A DNA stretch of 64,000 bases from Leptodactylus fallax (GCA_947044405.1 CAMRHE010000507.1:1026001-1090000), one strand, 5' to 3'; numbered from the stretch's first letter, positions 49,668 through 61,600 are shown. The notes: a model not told the origin generated them from the sequence alone. Translations and numbers: made by a program.

Positions 49668-49690
49668 GAAAATACTGCCATACAGTGCTC
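49668..49690 (+). repeat. Target-site duplication of the U6 retrocopy (left copy)
   Basis: The 23 bases starting GAAAATACTGCC and ending CAGTGCTC are repeated without change at 49794-49816. The last six (GTGCTC) are also the first six of U6, so the true duplication is 17-23 bp. Length and A-tail fit LINE-type target-primed insertion. Confidence 0.9.
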
Positions 49691-49799
49691 GCTTCTTCAG
49701 CACATATACTAAAAATTGGAACGATACAGAGAAGATTAGTATGGATGACACAAATTCATGAAGCGTTCCATAAAAAAAAAAAGAAAAGAAAAAGAAAAT
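49685..49799 (+). pseudogene. Retroposed U6 snRNA pseudogene with A-rich tail
   Basis: U6 snRNA is the catalytic core RNA of the spliceosome. GTGCTCGCTTC...CAGCACATATACTAAAA, then TTGGAACGATACAGAGAAG, then AAGCGTTCCATA follow the U6 sequence from its first base to near its end (49771). Compared with U6, the loop GGCTTC region reads CTTCTTC, a 13-base segment after GATTAG(C/T)AT is lost, and two bases are missing in ACACGCAAA. An A-rich tail follows (49772-49793). A perfect 23-bp direct repeat flanks it (49668-49690 and 49794-49816), overlapping its first six bases. It is a processed copy and not functional. Confidence 0.93.
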
Positions 49800-49816
49800 A
49801 CTGCCATACAGTGCTC

Positions 49817-50377
49817 TAAATGACAGCATACAGTACATGTGAAATAATATTGCCATACAGTGGTGGTGCTAAAGTGTGCCCAACTCCTTTTGCCTGCCAT
49901 CTAGTCTGAATCAATAGTAGGGGAAGTTCAGTAATTTAGGACTCTCTTCTATTAACTAGTGCCGACAGCAGAACATCTCTTGCTCGGGAGTACCTGGTAT
50001 GTCCATATATTACAAGGACATTGTTTTCAATGGAAACTGTGTAATGCTTGATTTCGCCTGTGGTGGCATTGCAAGAAAATTGAACACTTGTGACTGGGAT
50101 CTACCATAGATTACAGCTGATCCTTGGAGGTCTGAGCAGTGGGAAGGCCTGTGATCAGGGGTTGTCCAAGGAATTGTGAACTTCTCCAAGGAACTGACCT
50201 GCAGGGACCAAATGAGAATGGTGAAGCTGCCATCACTCGGACTTCTACTGGCTTTTGTAAGCCATGATGTGGGGCACAACTGTGGGCTTGCACTTTTATT
50301 ACTGTCCCGGCCAGACAGAGGTGTAGCCATTCACATTAGAGGGACAGATTAGGGTTAGTTACTTTTAGGTTGCAGAT
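49817..50377. other. Low-copy DNA
   Basis: No gene recognised. A - strand frame (about 50010-50330) lacks known domains. Confidence 0.4.
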
Positions 50378-50742
50378 AACCTTTCACCACCTCCACCAAT
50401 GTCAGCTCCTTTTCATCCCTTAATAGTTGCCCCTCCACTGATTCTGGTGCATTTGGAATTTTTTCTCTAGCCCCGACCGTTCCTGAGCAATAAGTGCTGA
50501 TGATGTTGATGCCGAATATGCTAACTAGACTCCCTTAGGGCCAGTGGATGACATCAGACAGACATCACCCACTTGACTTTAGAGGGTCTAGTTAGCAGAT
50601 CAGCCACCATAAGTAACTACTCCGATAGCTCAGGAACGGTGGGGGCTAGGGAAAAAATTCCAAGTGCGCTGGAATCAGTGAAAGAGCGGCTACTAGAAGA
50701 TGAAAAGAGATCAAATTGGTGGAGGTGGTGAAAGGTCATAGT
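50378..50742. mobile_element. Foldback element of about 365 bp
   Basis: The left arm starts AACCTTTCACCACCTCCACC and the right arm ends with the inverse, GGTGGAGGTGGTGAAAGGT. Further pairs are TTTTCATC/GATGAAAA, TTGGAATTTTTTCTCTAGCCC/inverse and CCGTTCCTGAGC/GCTCAGGAACGG. Arms of about 150 bp enclose a short middle with CTAACTAGAC and GTCTAGTTAG. It is a non-coding long-inverted-repeat element; the superfamily was not determined. Confidence 0.85.
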
Positions 50743-51295
50743 TGAATCCTTATTGTACTGGTAAAAGTCACATACCCCTGCACTTATTCCTTAGAAGTTT
50801 ATACTTTTACACCCCAGGTAATGTAAACTAGTAAAGCTGCAGTGAAAATCAAGGAAGAGAAAGTGACAAGAGACAACCCTCAGGGCACAGACAACTACAC
50901 AAGCCCTCCACTGGAGTCAACACCTTCAGAAAACATTAAAAGACTTAAACACAAAGTCATCTCCAATTTTATGAAGCTCAAAGGGTTAAATCACCCAGCA
51001 TAAAGATATCCGCGGTCATAGGCGATGTCAAATAAAAGCCGCCTTCTGTATGATGGACAGTGCAAGCTCAGGGGACAAGCCTTGACAACTACAGATACAT
51101 AATAATCTGCAGCTCCCGTACCCTCAGTATACGCGGGCTCCACATCTTATATACGTGGCACAGCTGCCCCCTCCCAGTCCTCACACTCCTCTTTCAGGCT
51201 CTCGTACTCCACCGCCCCAAGTCTCCCAGAGGATTCTGGAGCTGCCCTGACCTTTGCGTGATCACTGCTTATGACTAAACTTACTGCAACTAGAT
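50743..51295. other. Low-copy DNA
   Basis: No gene recognised. A 72-codon + frame (51060-51278) has no known motifs. Confidence 0.4.
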
Positions 51296-54200
51296 AGAGA
51301 CAGCACAGCAATATATATCACACCAATAATAATAATAATATTACACTGTATATACAGGCGGAGCAAAGAATAACTGGATATGAGACGTCACTACATAATG
51401 CTTTATATATCACACCAATAATAATAATATTACACTGTATATACAGGCGGAGCAAAGAACAACTGGACATGAGACGTTACTACATAATGCTTTATATATC
51501 ACACCAATAATAATATTACACTGCCCATACAGGCGGAGCAAAGAACAACTGGACATGTGACATCACTACATAATGCTTTACATATCACACCAATAATAAT
51601 AATATTACACTGTATATACAAGCGGAGCAAAGAACAACTGGACATGAGACGTTACTACATAATGCTTTATATATCACACCAATAATAATATTACACTGCC
51701 CATACAGGCGGAGCAAAGAACAACTGAACATGTGACGTCACTACATAATGCTTTATATGTCACAGCAATAATAATAACATTACACTGTATATACAGGCGG
51801 AGCAAAGAACAACTGGACATGAGACGTTACTACATAATGCTTTCTATATCACACCAATAATAATAATATTACACTGTATATACAGGCAGAACAAAGAACA
51901 ACTGGACATGAGACGTTACTACATAATGCTTTCTATATCACACCAATAATAATAATATTACACTGTATATACAGGCGGGACAAAGAACAACTGGACATGA
52001 GACGTTACTACATAATGTTTTATATATCACACCAATAATAATAATATTACACTGTATATACAGGCGGAACAAAGAACAATTGGACATGAGACGTTACTAC
52101 ATAATGCTTTATATATCACACCAATAATAATAATATTACACTGTATATACAGGCGGAGCAAAGAACAACTGGACATGAGACGTTACTACATAATGTTTTA
52201 TATATCACACCAATAATAATAATATTACACTGTATATACAGGCGGAACAAAGAACAATTGGACATGAGACGTTACTACATAATGCTTTATATATCACACC
52301 AATAATAATAATATTACACTGTATATACAGGCGGAACAAAGAACAACTGGACATGAGACGTTACTACATAATGCTTTCTATATCACACCAATAATAATAA
52401 TATTACACTGTATATACAGGCGGAACAAAGAACAACTGGACATGAGACGTTACTACATAATGCTTTCTATATCACACCAATAATAATAACATTACACTGT
52501 ATATACAGGCGGGACAAAGAACAACTGGACATGTGACATCACTACATAATGCTTTACATATCACACCAATAATAATAATATTACATTGTATATACAAGCG
52601 GAGCAAAGAATAACTGGACATGAGACGTCACTACATAATGCTTTATATATCACACCAATAATAATAATATTACACCGTATATACAGGCGGAGCAAAGAAC
52701 AACTGGACATGTGACATCACTACATAATGCTTTACATATCACACCAATAATAATAATATTACATTGTATATACAAGCGGAGCAAAGAATAACTGGACATG
52801 AGACGTCACTACATAATGCTTTATATATCACACCAATAATAATAATATTACACCGTATATACAGGCGGAGCAAAGAACAACTGGACATGTGACATCACTA
52901 CATAATGCTTTATATATCACACCAATAATAATAACATTACACTGTATATACAGCCGGGACAAAGAACAACTGGACATGTGACATCACTACATAATGCTTT
53001 ACATATCACACCAATAATAATAATATTACATTGTATATACAAGCGGAGCAAATAATAACTGGACATGAGATGTTACTACATAATGCTTTATATATCACAC
53101 CAATAATAATAATATTACACTGTATATACAGGCGGAGCAAAGAACAACTGGACATGAGACGTCACTACATAATGCTTTATATATCACATCAATAATAATA
53201 ATATTACACTGTATATACAGGCGGAACAAAGAACAACTGAACATGAGACGTTACTACATAATGCTTTATATATCACACCAATAATAATATTACACTGTAT
53301 ATACAGACGGAGCAAAGAACAACTGGACATGAGACGTTACTACATAATGCTTTATATATCACACCAATAATAATAATATTACACTGTATATACAGGCGGA
53401 GCAAAGAACAACTGGACATGAGACGTTACTACATAATGCTTTATATATCACACCAATAATAATAATATTAGACTGTATATACAGGCGGAGCAAAGAATAA
53501 CTGAACATGTGACGTCACTACATAATGTTTTATATATCACACCAATAATAATAATATTACACTGTATATACAGGCGGAACAAAAAACAACTGGACATGAG
53601 ACGTCACTACATAATGCTTTATATATCATACCAATAATAATAATATTACACTGTATATACAGGCGGAACAAAAAACAACTGGACATGAGACGTCACTATA
53701 TAATGCTTTATATATCACACCAATAATAATAATATAACACTGTATATACAAGTGGAGCAAATAATAACTGGACATGAGACGTTACTACATAATACTTTAT
53801 ATATCACACCAATAATAATAATATTACACTGTATATACAGGTGGAACAAAGAACAACTGGGCATGAGACGTCACTACATAATGCTTTATATATCACACCA
53901 ATAATAATAATAATATTACACTGTAAATACAGGCGGAGCAAAGAACAACTGGACATGAGACGTTACTACATAATGCTTTATATATCACACCAATAATAAT
54001 AATAATAATATTATACTGTGCATACAGGCGGAGCAAAGAATAACTATATATCACACCAATAATAATATTACACTATATATACAGGCGGAGCAAAGAACAA
54101 CTGAACATGAGTTGTCACTACATAATGCTTTATATATCACACCAATAATAATAATATTATACTGTATATACAAGCGGAGCAAAGAACAACTGAACATGAG

Positions 54201-54435
54201 TTGTCACTACATAATGCTTTATATATCACACCAATAATAATAATATTACACTGTATATACAGGCGGAGCAAAGAACAACTGAACATGAGATGTCACTACA
54301 TAATGCTTTATATATCACACCAATAATAATATTACACTGTATATACAGGCGGAGCAAAGAACAACTGAACATGAGATGTCACTACATAATGCTTTATATA
54401 TTTATTATTTATTTATTTACTGTATATATAACTAG
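51296..54435 (+). repeat. 89-bp minisatellite
   Basis: About 35 units of about 89 bp with (AAT)n ATTACACTG, TATATACAGGCGGAGCAAAG, AACTGGACATGAGACG and CATAATGCTTTATATATCAC. Length varies with the AAT count. Two unit types alternate: TGAGACGTTACT and TGTGACATCACT with CTTTACATATC; the second type recurs in a two-unit period between 52510 and 53030. Edges at 51300 and 54430 are degenerate. Confidence 0.95.
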
Positions 54436-54570
54436 AATATTAATATTACACTGTATATACAGTCAGAGCAAAGAATAACTGGACTTTTTTCAATAGTTTT
54501 TATATGGACTTCTGTTGTGTGATATCAGATTCAAAGACTGCTACATCTGTATGCTATAATGCTATCCATG

Positions 54571-54620
<50 letters not shown>

Positions 54621-54724
54621 GTGTATCTATCTATCTATCTGTGCATCTATCTCTTTTTCACATCTATCTGTCTATCTAGCTACAGTGTTGTAAATATTGA
54701 TGTATATCATATATCTATCTACTG

Positions 54725-54757
<33 letters not shown>

Positions 54758-54783
54758 CATATCTATCTATCTATCTATCTATT
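54571..54783 (+). repeat. (TATC)n microsatellite
   Basis: Runs of TATC separated by GTGTATC, GTGCATC and longer interruptions; the longest pure runs are about 45 bp (54571-54620 region) and about 35 bp (54725-54756). Confidence 0.95.
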
Positions 54784-54904
54784 GTTAGATAATTAGGCAT
54801 AGATAATAGATATGTTTAGCAATATCTTTCCATCTGCCTATCTATTTAGAAGATACAGATAGATATATCTAGCATCTACCTGCCCTCCAAATGATGGTTA
54901 CCTC

Positions 54905-55600
54905 TACTGCTGGAATATGGACACAGAACAATTGGACCATGGACACAGGAGAAGGACTGAAATATGGATACAAGAGAAGAATTGGACCAGAAGAAGGACT
55001 GGAATGTAGGCACAAAAGAAGAAATGGACCATGGACCCAGAAGAATGCCTGGAACATGAATGTAGAAGGATTGGAATATGGACACAGAAAGAACTGGACC
55101 ATGGATACAAGAGAAGGACTAGCATGTGGACATAGGAGAAGGACTGAGCCATGAACACAAGAGAAGGATACAAGAGAAGGACATACAGGAGAAGAACTGG
55201 ACCATTGATACAGGAGAAGAACTGGAATATGGACACATGAGAAAAACTGGACCATGGACACTGGAGAACGTCTGGACCATGGATACAGGAGAAGAACTGG
55301 AATATGGAAACATGAGAAGAACTGGACCATGCACACTGGAGAAGTACTGGACCATAGATACAAGAGATGGACCATGGACACTGGAGAAGGACTGAACTAT
55401 GGATATAGGAGAAAGACTGTAATGGGGACACATGAGAAAAATTGGAACATGGACACAAGACAAGGACCATGGACACTGGAGAACGACTAGACCATGGATA
55501 CAGGAGAAAGACTTGAACATGGACACAGGAGAAGGACTGGACCATGAACACAGAAAGACTGGACCATGGAGACATTGAGAAGGACTAGACCATGGATATA
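54905..55600 (+). repeat. Degenerate ACTGGACCATGGACAC repeat, left part
   Basis: Units of about 27-30 bp containing AGGAGAAGGACTGGACCATG and GGACAC or GGATAC. Frames give WTMDTGEGL- or PWSSSSPVSMVQ-type repeats on the two strands and are artefacts. The array is interrupted at 55601 by a Tc1 element and resumes at 57175. Confidence 0.9.
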
Positions 55601-57174
55601 CAGTGGCTTGCAAAAGTCTTCATACCCCTTGAACTTTTTAACATTTTGTCACCTTACAACCACAAATTTAAATGTATTTTACTGAGATTTTAAGTGATAG
55701 ACCAACACAAAGTAGCAGATAATTGTGAAGTGGAACAAAAATGTTACATGGTTTTCAAAATTTTAATCAAATAAACATCTCAAAAGTGTGACGTGCAAAA
55801 GTATTCAGCCCCCTGTACTCTGATACCCCTAAATAAAATCCAGTGCTCACAATTGCCTTCAGAAGTCAATTAATGAGTTAATAGAGTCTAGCTGTGTGTA
55901 ATTTAGTCTCAGTATAAATACACCTGTTCTGTGAAGGCCTCAGTGGTTTGTTAGAGAACACTAGTGAACAAACAGCATCATGAAGACCAAGGAACTCACC
56001 AGACAGCTCAGAGATAAAGTTGTGGAGAAGATTAAAGCAGGGTTAGGTTATAATAACATATCCCAAGCTTTGAGCATCCCAAGGAGCTGTTCAAGCCATC
56101 ATCCAAAAATGGAAAAAGTATTCTACAACTGCAAACCTACCAAGACATGGCCGTCCACCTAAACTGACAGATCGAGCAAGGAGAGCACTGGTCAGAGAAG
56201 GAGACAAGAGGCCCATGGTCAATCTGGAGGAGCTGCAGAAATCTAGAGCTCAGATACAGGGAGAATCTGTCCACAGGACAACTATAAGTCTTGCACTCCA
56301 CAAATCTTGCCTTTATGGAAGAGTGGCAAGAAGAAAACTATTGTTGTAAGAAAGACATAAGAAGTTCTGTTTGTAGTTTGCCAAAAGCCATATAGGGGAC
56401 ACAGCAAACATGTGGAAGAAGGTGCTCTGGTCAGAGGAGACCAAAGTTGGCCGAAATGTAAAGCACTATGTGTGGCGGAAACATAACCCTGCTCATCTCC
56501 CTGAACACACCGTCATCCCCACTGTGACACATAGGGGGCAGCATCATGCTGGGGGGACAGGGAAGATGGTCAGAGCTAATGGGAAGATGGATGGAGCTAA
56601 ATACAGGGCAATCCTGGAAGAAAACCTGTTGGAGGCAGCAAAAGACTTGAGACTGGGAAGGAGATTCACCTTACAGCAAGACAATGACCCTAAACCTACA
56701 GCCAGAGCTACAGTGGAATGGTTTAGATGACAGAATATTCCGGTGTTAGAATGGCCCAGTCACAGTCCAGACCTAAATCCCATTGAGCATCTGTGACAAG
56801 ACATGAAAATTGCTGCTCACAGACGCTCCATCCAATCTGGCTGCAAAGAAGAAGAAGGGGCAGAAATCTCATCTCTAGATGTGCAAAGCTGGTAGAGACA
56901 GAGCCCAAAAGACTTATAGCTGTAACTGCAGTGAAAGGAGGCTCTACAAAGTATTGATATAGGGGGGCTGAAGACTTTTGCACGTCACACTTGTTAGATT
57001 TTTATTTGATTAGAATGTTGATAACCTTGTATCATTTTCCTTCCACTTCACAATTATCTGATTCCTTGTGTTGGTTATCACTGAAAATCTCAAGAAACTA
57101 CATTTAAGTTTGTGGTTGTAAGGTGACAAAATGTGACAAAGTTCAAGGGGTGTGAAGACTTTGGCAAGGCACTA
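55601..57174 (+). mobile_element. Full-length but decayed Tc1-like transposon
   Basis: A 1,574-bp element between TA dinucleotides (55599-55600, 57175-57176). The left end is CAGTGGCTTGCAAAAGTCTT and the right end, inverted, is TAGTGCCTTGCCAAAGTCTT. Terminal inverted repeats include CCCCTTGAAC, ACATTTTGTC and ACCTTACAACCACAAA, with a second inner pair near GACGTGCAAAAGTATTCAGCCCCC and its inverse at about 56965-56990. Length is normal for Tc1. The transposase frame on the + strand is broken, as listed next. Confidence 0.93.
55980..56795 (+). pseudogene. Tc1-type transposase pseudogene
   Basis: The ATG at 55980 opens MKTKELTRQLRDKVVEKIKA, a Tc1 N-terminal helix-turn-helix start. The frame shifts near 56090, after which KYSTTANLPRHGRPPKLTDR continues in another frame. 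Stops follow near 56346. The catalytic half is at 56410-56795: VLWSEETKV (first catalytic position is Glu where Asp is usual), QQDNDPKPTA (second Asp) and SPDLNPIEHL (third, Glu). Two TGA codons fall in this frame, one after WFR at 56728 and one after EHL. It is non-functional. Confidence 0.9.
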
Positions 57175-57300
57175 TAGGAGGACTAAAACGTGGACACAGA
57201 AGAAGGATTGGACTGTGGACATAGAAGCAGTACTGGAATATGTACAGGAGAAGGTCTAGGATACAGTCAAAAGAGCAGAGGAACTTCCTCAGAACACAGA
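57175..57300 (+). repeat. Degenerate ACTGGACCATGGACAC repeat, right part
   Basis: GGAGGACTAAAACGTGGACACAG, then AGAAGGATTGGACTGTGGACA and AGTACTGGAATATG continue the 54905-55600 array on the far side of the Tc1 insertion. It fades by about 57300. Confidence 0.8.
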
Positions 57301-58220
57301 CAAGGTTTTGCACCAGGAGAGCTATGTATAAAGCCTAACATGGTGTTAGGCCACATAGACCGGTGGAGTCTATCATCTGCAAAAACTGAGCATTTGTGCC
57401 CCATGTATATGACCCTCTATATGTGCAGCCAGATATCTAACAATGGACTGAAGTATACAGATGTAGATGAGCTACACCGAGGCCGGGAATAGATGGAGGG
57501 TTAGGTAATTCCTCCCGGTGTCCACCATTCCAACCATGAAAGTGACTTACATACACTGAGGGCATCATTCTCTTCATCCTGAGTCTTTTGCGTCTCCTCC
57601 TAGTGTGAACATGTCTTAGAACACTACGGTTTACTAGTCTCTTGGTAGACGTCTTTTCTTACATCAGCTGTATATATTCCCTTTCGCTCCCCAAACTACT
57701 AAGGGTGTGCAGTCCTATGTATTTACGTGAAAGCTACAAGTGAGGTAATGGGTCAGTGGGGTAAGATCCGCCATCTGTAAGATGAGACGTACACATGTAC
57801 AATAAGACCCCGACCTCCATACTAGCACATCTTCTGCTCTGCCTTTCTTTTCCAGCACTGACCTCGCCCCTTCTACCTCCTCGCCCTCATGACCTCGCCC
57901 CTTCTACCTCCTCACCCTCACGTTGTCGCTCTCTTCGGCCCTTCCCACCCATCCACTTCCACAATAATTTTGGTAGTTTCACTGTTGATGCCTATGTAGT
58001 GGAGCTGAATTTGTCAGGAGCGGCACAATGTCTGATCGCGGGTATTCCTGTAATATAGGAGGTCAGGGATGTATATGGCAGTATTATGTCTGTATTCAGG
58101 GCATTTACATTTCTCTTTACTTCATTCGCTTCATTTTATTAGACAAAAATTAATCATTAACCCTTTTATTTCTGAAAGTATACTTAAACTGCAGCATTTT
58201 TTTTCCCTTCTGCCTAAAAC
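57301..58220. other. Low-copy DNA upstream of the ANTXR-family gene
   Basis: No gene recognised. 57840-57930 has a two-fold repeat of CCCCTTCTACCTCCTC with TGACCTCGCC. Confidence 0.4.
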
Positions 58221-58320
58221 TGCAGCACGGTGGCTCAGTGGTTAACCCTGTAGCCTTGCAGCGCTGAAGCCCTGGGTTTGAATCCTGCCAAGGACAACAT
58301 CTGCAAGGAGTTTGCATTAT
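58221..58320 (+). mobile_element. tRNA-derived SINE fragment
   Basis: GCAGCACGGTGGCTCAGTGG, then GGTTTGAATCC. An RNA polymerase III A box (TGGCTCAGTGG, 58231-58241) and B box (GGTTTGAATCC, 58275-58285, one base from consensus) lie at tRNA spacing. It continues CAAGGACAACATCTGCAAGG, as in a dispersed SINE family of fish and frogs, and then runs into A/T-rich DNA. It lacks a cloverleaf and CCA-proximal stem, so it is not a tRNA gene. Confidence 0.75.
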
Positions 58321-58399
58321 ATATACATATGTCATACCACATATAGATATATAGCTGGGTAATAAGGACACAGTGTTAGTATTATTTGATAGTAGTATA

Positions 58400-58505
58400 A
58401 TGTTGTACCGTGTTAGCCATAGAAAGTAGTGGAAGAGTGAAGAAATCAGGCGTTACCTTTTAGAGGCTAACTGAGTATATTTATAAGTAAGCTTTCAAGA
58501 GTACT
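58400..58505 (+). repeat. Interspersed repeat fragment (ACCTTTTA..GGCTAAC)
   Basis: GTTGTACCGTGTTAGCCATAG and TACCTTTTAGAGGCTAACTG, then AAGTAAGCTTTCAAGAG, resemble a dispersed vertebrate repeat that I have seen as ACCTTTTATTGGCTAAC followed by AGCAAGCTTTCGAG. Its family name is not certain. Confidence 0.5.
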
Positions 58506-58679
58506 TAGTATTATTTGGGCATGGAGTGACAGTATGGGTGCTATATGGTAGTATTACTTGGATATCTGTCTAAATAACCACAAGCTGGTTTCCTACAGTA
58601 CTTCGCTTGTCCATAAGCCCTGGTACCCAGGTGATATATTTTCGGCCATTGTGTTTCGGACATTGTTACTGTCCCATCT

Positions 58680-59028
58680 GGGCGATCAGAGATAACTCAG
58701 CTCTGCTACATCTGTGCGTTTTCCACGCTGCTGCCTCCTGTTGGGCTCTTTCCTGTAATGTCCCATGTGCTCACTAAACTTCCTTCCAATTGTTGCTGAG
58801 TATTTTCCCACAGGCAGGGTCTTGTGCCTGTCTTGGTGGTGCAGTGAGGGGTTAATATCCTCCCCCTGGGGTTGTAGCCGCACAGACAGACATTCCTCTC
58901 CCTCCTCCCTTATATCCTCTTCCTCCTCCATCCCTCTCTCCCACCCCTGCCTGCAGCCCCCTCTCCTCCTCCTCCTCCTCCTCCTCCACCTCAGTCCTGG
59001 GTGAGGAGAGGCAGGGACACACTGGGCC
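58680..59028 (+). promoter_or_regulatory. GC-rich 5' flank and probable 5' UTR of the ANTXR-family gene
   Basis: Base composition rises here, with several CpGs on either side of exon 1 and a pyrimidine-rich tract that includes a (CTC)n run at about 58961-58988. It resembles a promoter of an initiator/CpG type with no clear TATA box. The transcription start cannot be placed. Confidence 0.45.
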
Positions 59029-59150
59029 ATGAAGAGTGGGATCCTACTAGCCCTGGTAGTCCTCGTCCCCCTGTGGTGCCAGGCTCAAGAAGACCCAGAG
59101 GAGCAGCCGTCCTGTGATGGGGCATTCGATCTCTACTTCATTCTTGACAA
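59029..59150 (+). CDS. antxrl: ANTXR-family gene, first coding exon (probably ANTXRL)
   Basis: Anthrax-toxin-receptor family proteins are type I membrane proteins with a von Willebrand A domain that bind matrix proteins. The ATG at 59029 has G at -3 (GGGCCATGA) and opens a signal peptide (MKSGILLALVVLVPLWCQAQ), a short acidic linker (EDPEEQ), then CDGAFDLYFILDK, the start of the vWA domain. The Asp of ILDK begins the DxSxS metal-binding (MIDAS) motif. The exon ends GACAA/GTGAGT at phase 2, splitting the Lys codon, as in ANTXR1/2 genes. The rest of the gene is outside the window. ANTXR1 or ANTXR2 are alternatives; closeness to RBP3 and ZNF488 favours ANTXRL. Confidence 0.85.
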
Positions 59151-59332
59151 GTGAGTGTCAGCGGGGCGCACGAGGGGCGGCCGGCAACAAAGACTGCACC
59201 AGACACCCCAGAAGTTTGTAGCAAGCAGGCATGAGAGTGTCGGCCAGTGGGACAGGGGCAGCCGGGGACAAGAGCCCCATCTATGTACAAGACATGGGCC
59301 ATAAGTGCTAGACCAGGACCACAAAGATCCAT
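59151..59332 (+). other. Start of ANTXR-family intron 1
   Basis: A GTGAGT donor followed by GC-rich sequence (GGGGCGCACGAGGGGCGGCC) and then low-copy DNA. The remainder of the intron within the window is tandem repeat. Confidence 0.75.
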
Positions 59333-61600
59333 CTGTATACTGCGTCCGTATACTATATCTATACTATTCTATATGTGTACCTCAACTATACTACCCTATC
59401 CGTATACTCCATCCATATACTATATCTATACGTGTACAGCAACTATACTACCCTATCCATATACTTCATCCGTATACTATATCTATACTATTCTATATGT
59501 TTATCACAACTATACTACCCAATCCATATACTCCATCCGTATACTATATCTATACGTGTACCGCAACTATACTACTCTATCCATATACTTCATCCGTATA
59601 CTATATTTCTACTATTCTATATGTGTACCGCAACTATACTACTCTATCCATATACTTCATCCGTATACTATATCTATACTATTCTATATGTTTATCACAA
59701 CTATACTACCCAATCCATATACTCCATCCGTATACTATATCTATACGTGTACCGCAACTATACTACTCTATCCATATACTTCATCCGTATACTATATTTC
59801 TACTATTCTATATGTGTACCGCAACTATACTACTCTATCCATATACTTCATCCGTATACTATATTTCTACTATTCTATATGTGTACCGCAACTATACTAC
59901 TCTATCCATATACTTCATCCGTATACTATATCTATACTATTCTATATGTTTATCACAACTATACTACCCAATCCATATACTCCATCCATATACTATATCT
60001 ATACGTGTACCGCAACTATACTACCCTATCCATATACTATATCTATACTATTCTATACGTGTACCACAACTATACTACCCAATCCATATACTTCATCCAT
60101 ATACTATATCTCTACTATTCTATATGTGTACCGCAACTATACTACTCTATCCATATACTTCATCCGTATACTATATCTATACTATTCTATATGTGTACCA
60201 CAACTATACTACCCTATCCATATACTTCATCCGTATACTATATCTCTACTATTCTATATGTGTACCGCAACTATACTACCCTATCCATATACTTAATCTG
60301 TATACTATATCTATACTATTCTATATGTGTACCGCAACTATACTACTCTATCCATATACTTCATCCGTATACTATATCTATACTATTCTATATGTGTACC
60401 ACAACTATACTACCCTATCCATATACTTAATCTGTATACTATATCTATATGTGTACCGCAACTATACTACCCTATCCATATACTTCATCCATATACTATA
60501 TCTATACTATTCTATATGTTTATCACAACTATACTACCCAATTCATATACTCCATCCATATACTATATCTATACGTGTACCGCAACTATACTACTCTATC
60601 CATATACTTCATCCGTATACTATATTTCTACTATTCTATATCTGTACCACAACTATACTACCCTATCCGTATACTATATCTATACTATTCTATACGTGTA
60701 CCACAACTGTACTACTCTATTCATATACTACATCCATATACTATATCTATACTGTTCTATATGTATATCACAACTCTACTACTCTATCCATATACTTTGT
60801 CCATATACTATATCTATACTATTCTATACATGTACCACAACTATACTACTCTATCCATATACTCTGTCTATACACTATATCTCTATTATTCTATATGTAT
60901 ATCACAACTATACTACCCTATCCATATACTATATCTATACTGTTTTATACATATGCCACAGCTATACTACTCTATCCATATACTTCATCCATATACTATA
61001 TCTATACTATTCTATACTATGTGTATACCACAACTAGAATACTCTATCTATATACTGTCTATACACTATATCTATAATATTCTATACGTCTACCACAACT
61101 CTATCCATATACTTCATCCCTATACTATTTTATGTATATACCACAACTATACTACTCTATCCGTTTACTCTGTCTATATACTATATCTATATTATTCTAT
61201 ATATATACCACAACTCTACTACTCTGTCCATATACTCTGTCTGTACACTATATCTATGCTGTATTTTCATACATATACCACAACTAAACTATCTATAAAC
61301 TCTGCTGCTATACTATCTCTATACATATACTACAGCTATACTACACTGTCCATATACTCTATCCGTATACTATTCTATACATATACCACAACTAAACTAG
61401 TCTATCTATAAACTCTGCTGATATACTATCTCTATACATATACTACAGCTATACTACACTGTCCATATACTCTATCCGTATACTATTCTATACATATGCC
61501 ACAGCTATACTACTCTATCCATATTCTCTATCCATATACTATAGCTATACTACTCTATCTGTATACTGTGTCTGTATATTATAACTATATACTTTCTACT
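59333..61600 (+). repeat. 67-bp minisatellite in ANTXR-family intron 1
   Basis: Units of about 67 bp with ATCCGTATACTATATCTATAC, TATGTGTACCGCAACTATAC and CTCTATCCATATACTTC. Shortened units lacking about 21 bp (the TATTCTATATG part) alternate with full ones. No frame on the + strand contains stops, so frames up to 590 codons (LYYPIHILHPYTISI) stay open in all three phases; these are artefacts. The right third (after 60680) is increasingly degenerate. Confidence 0.95.

Noticed and set aside
49685..49771. Functional U6 snRNA gene
   Set aside because: A 13-base deletion, changed 5' stem-loop, A-rich tail, flanking duplication and no upstream promoter elements mark a retrocopy.
58221..58300. tRNA gene
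   Set aside because: A and B boxes are present but the sequence cannot form a cloverleaf and continues as a known type of SINE.
59247..61411. Very long + strand open frames (up to 590 codons)
   Set aside because: All three frames are open because the 67-bp repeat has no stops; the products are pure repeat and lie in an intron.
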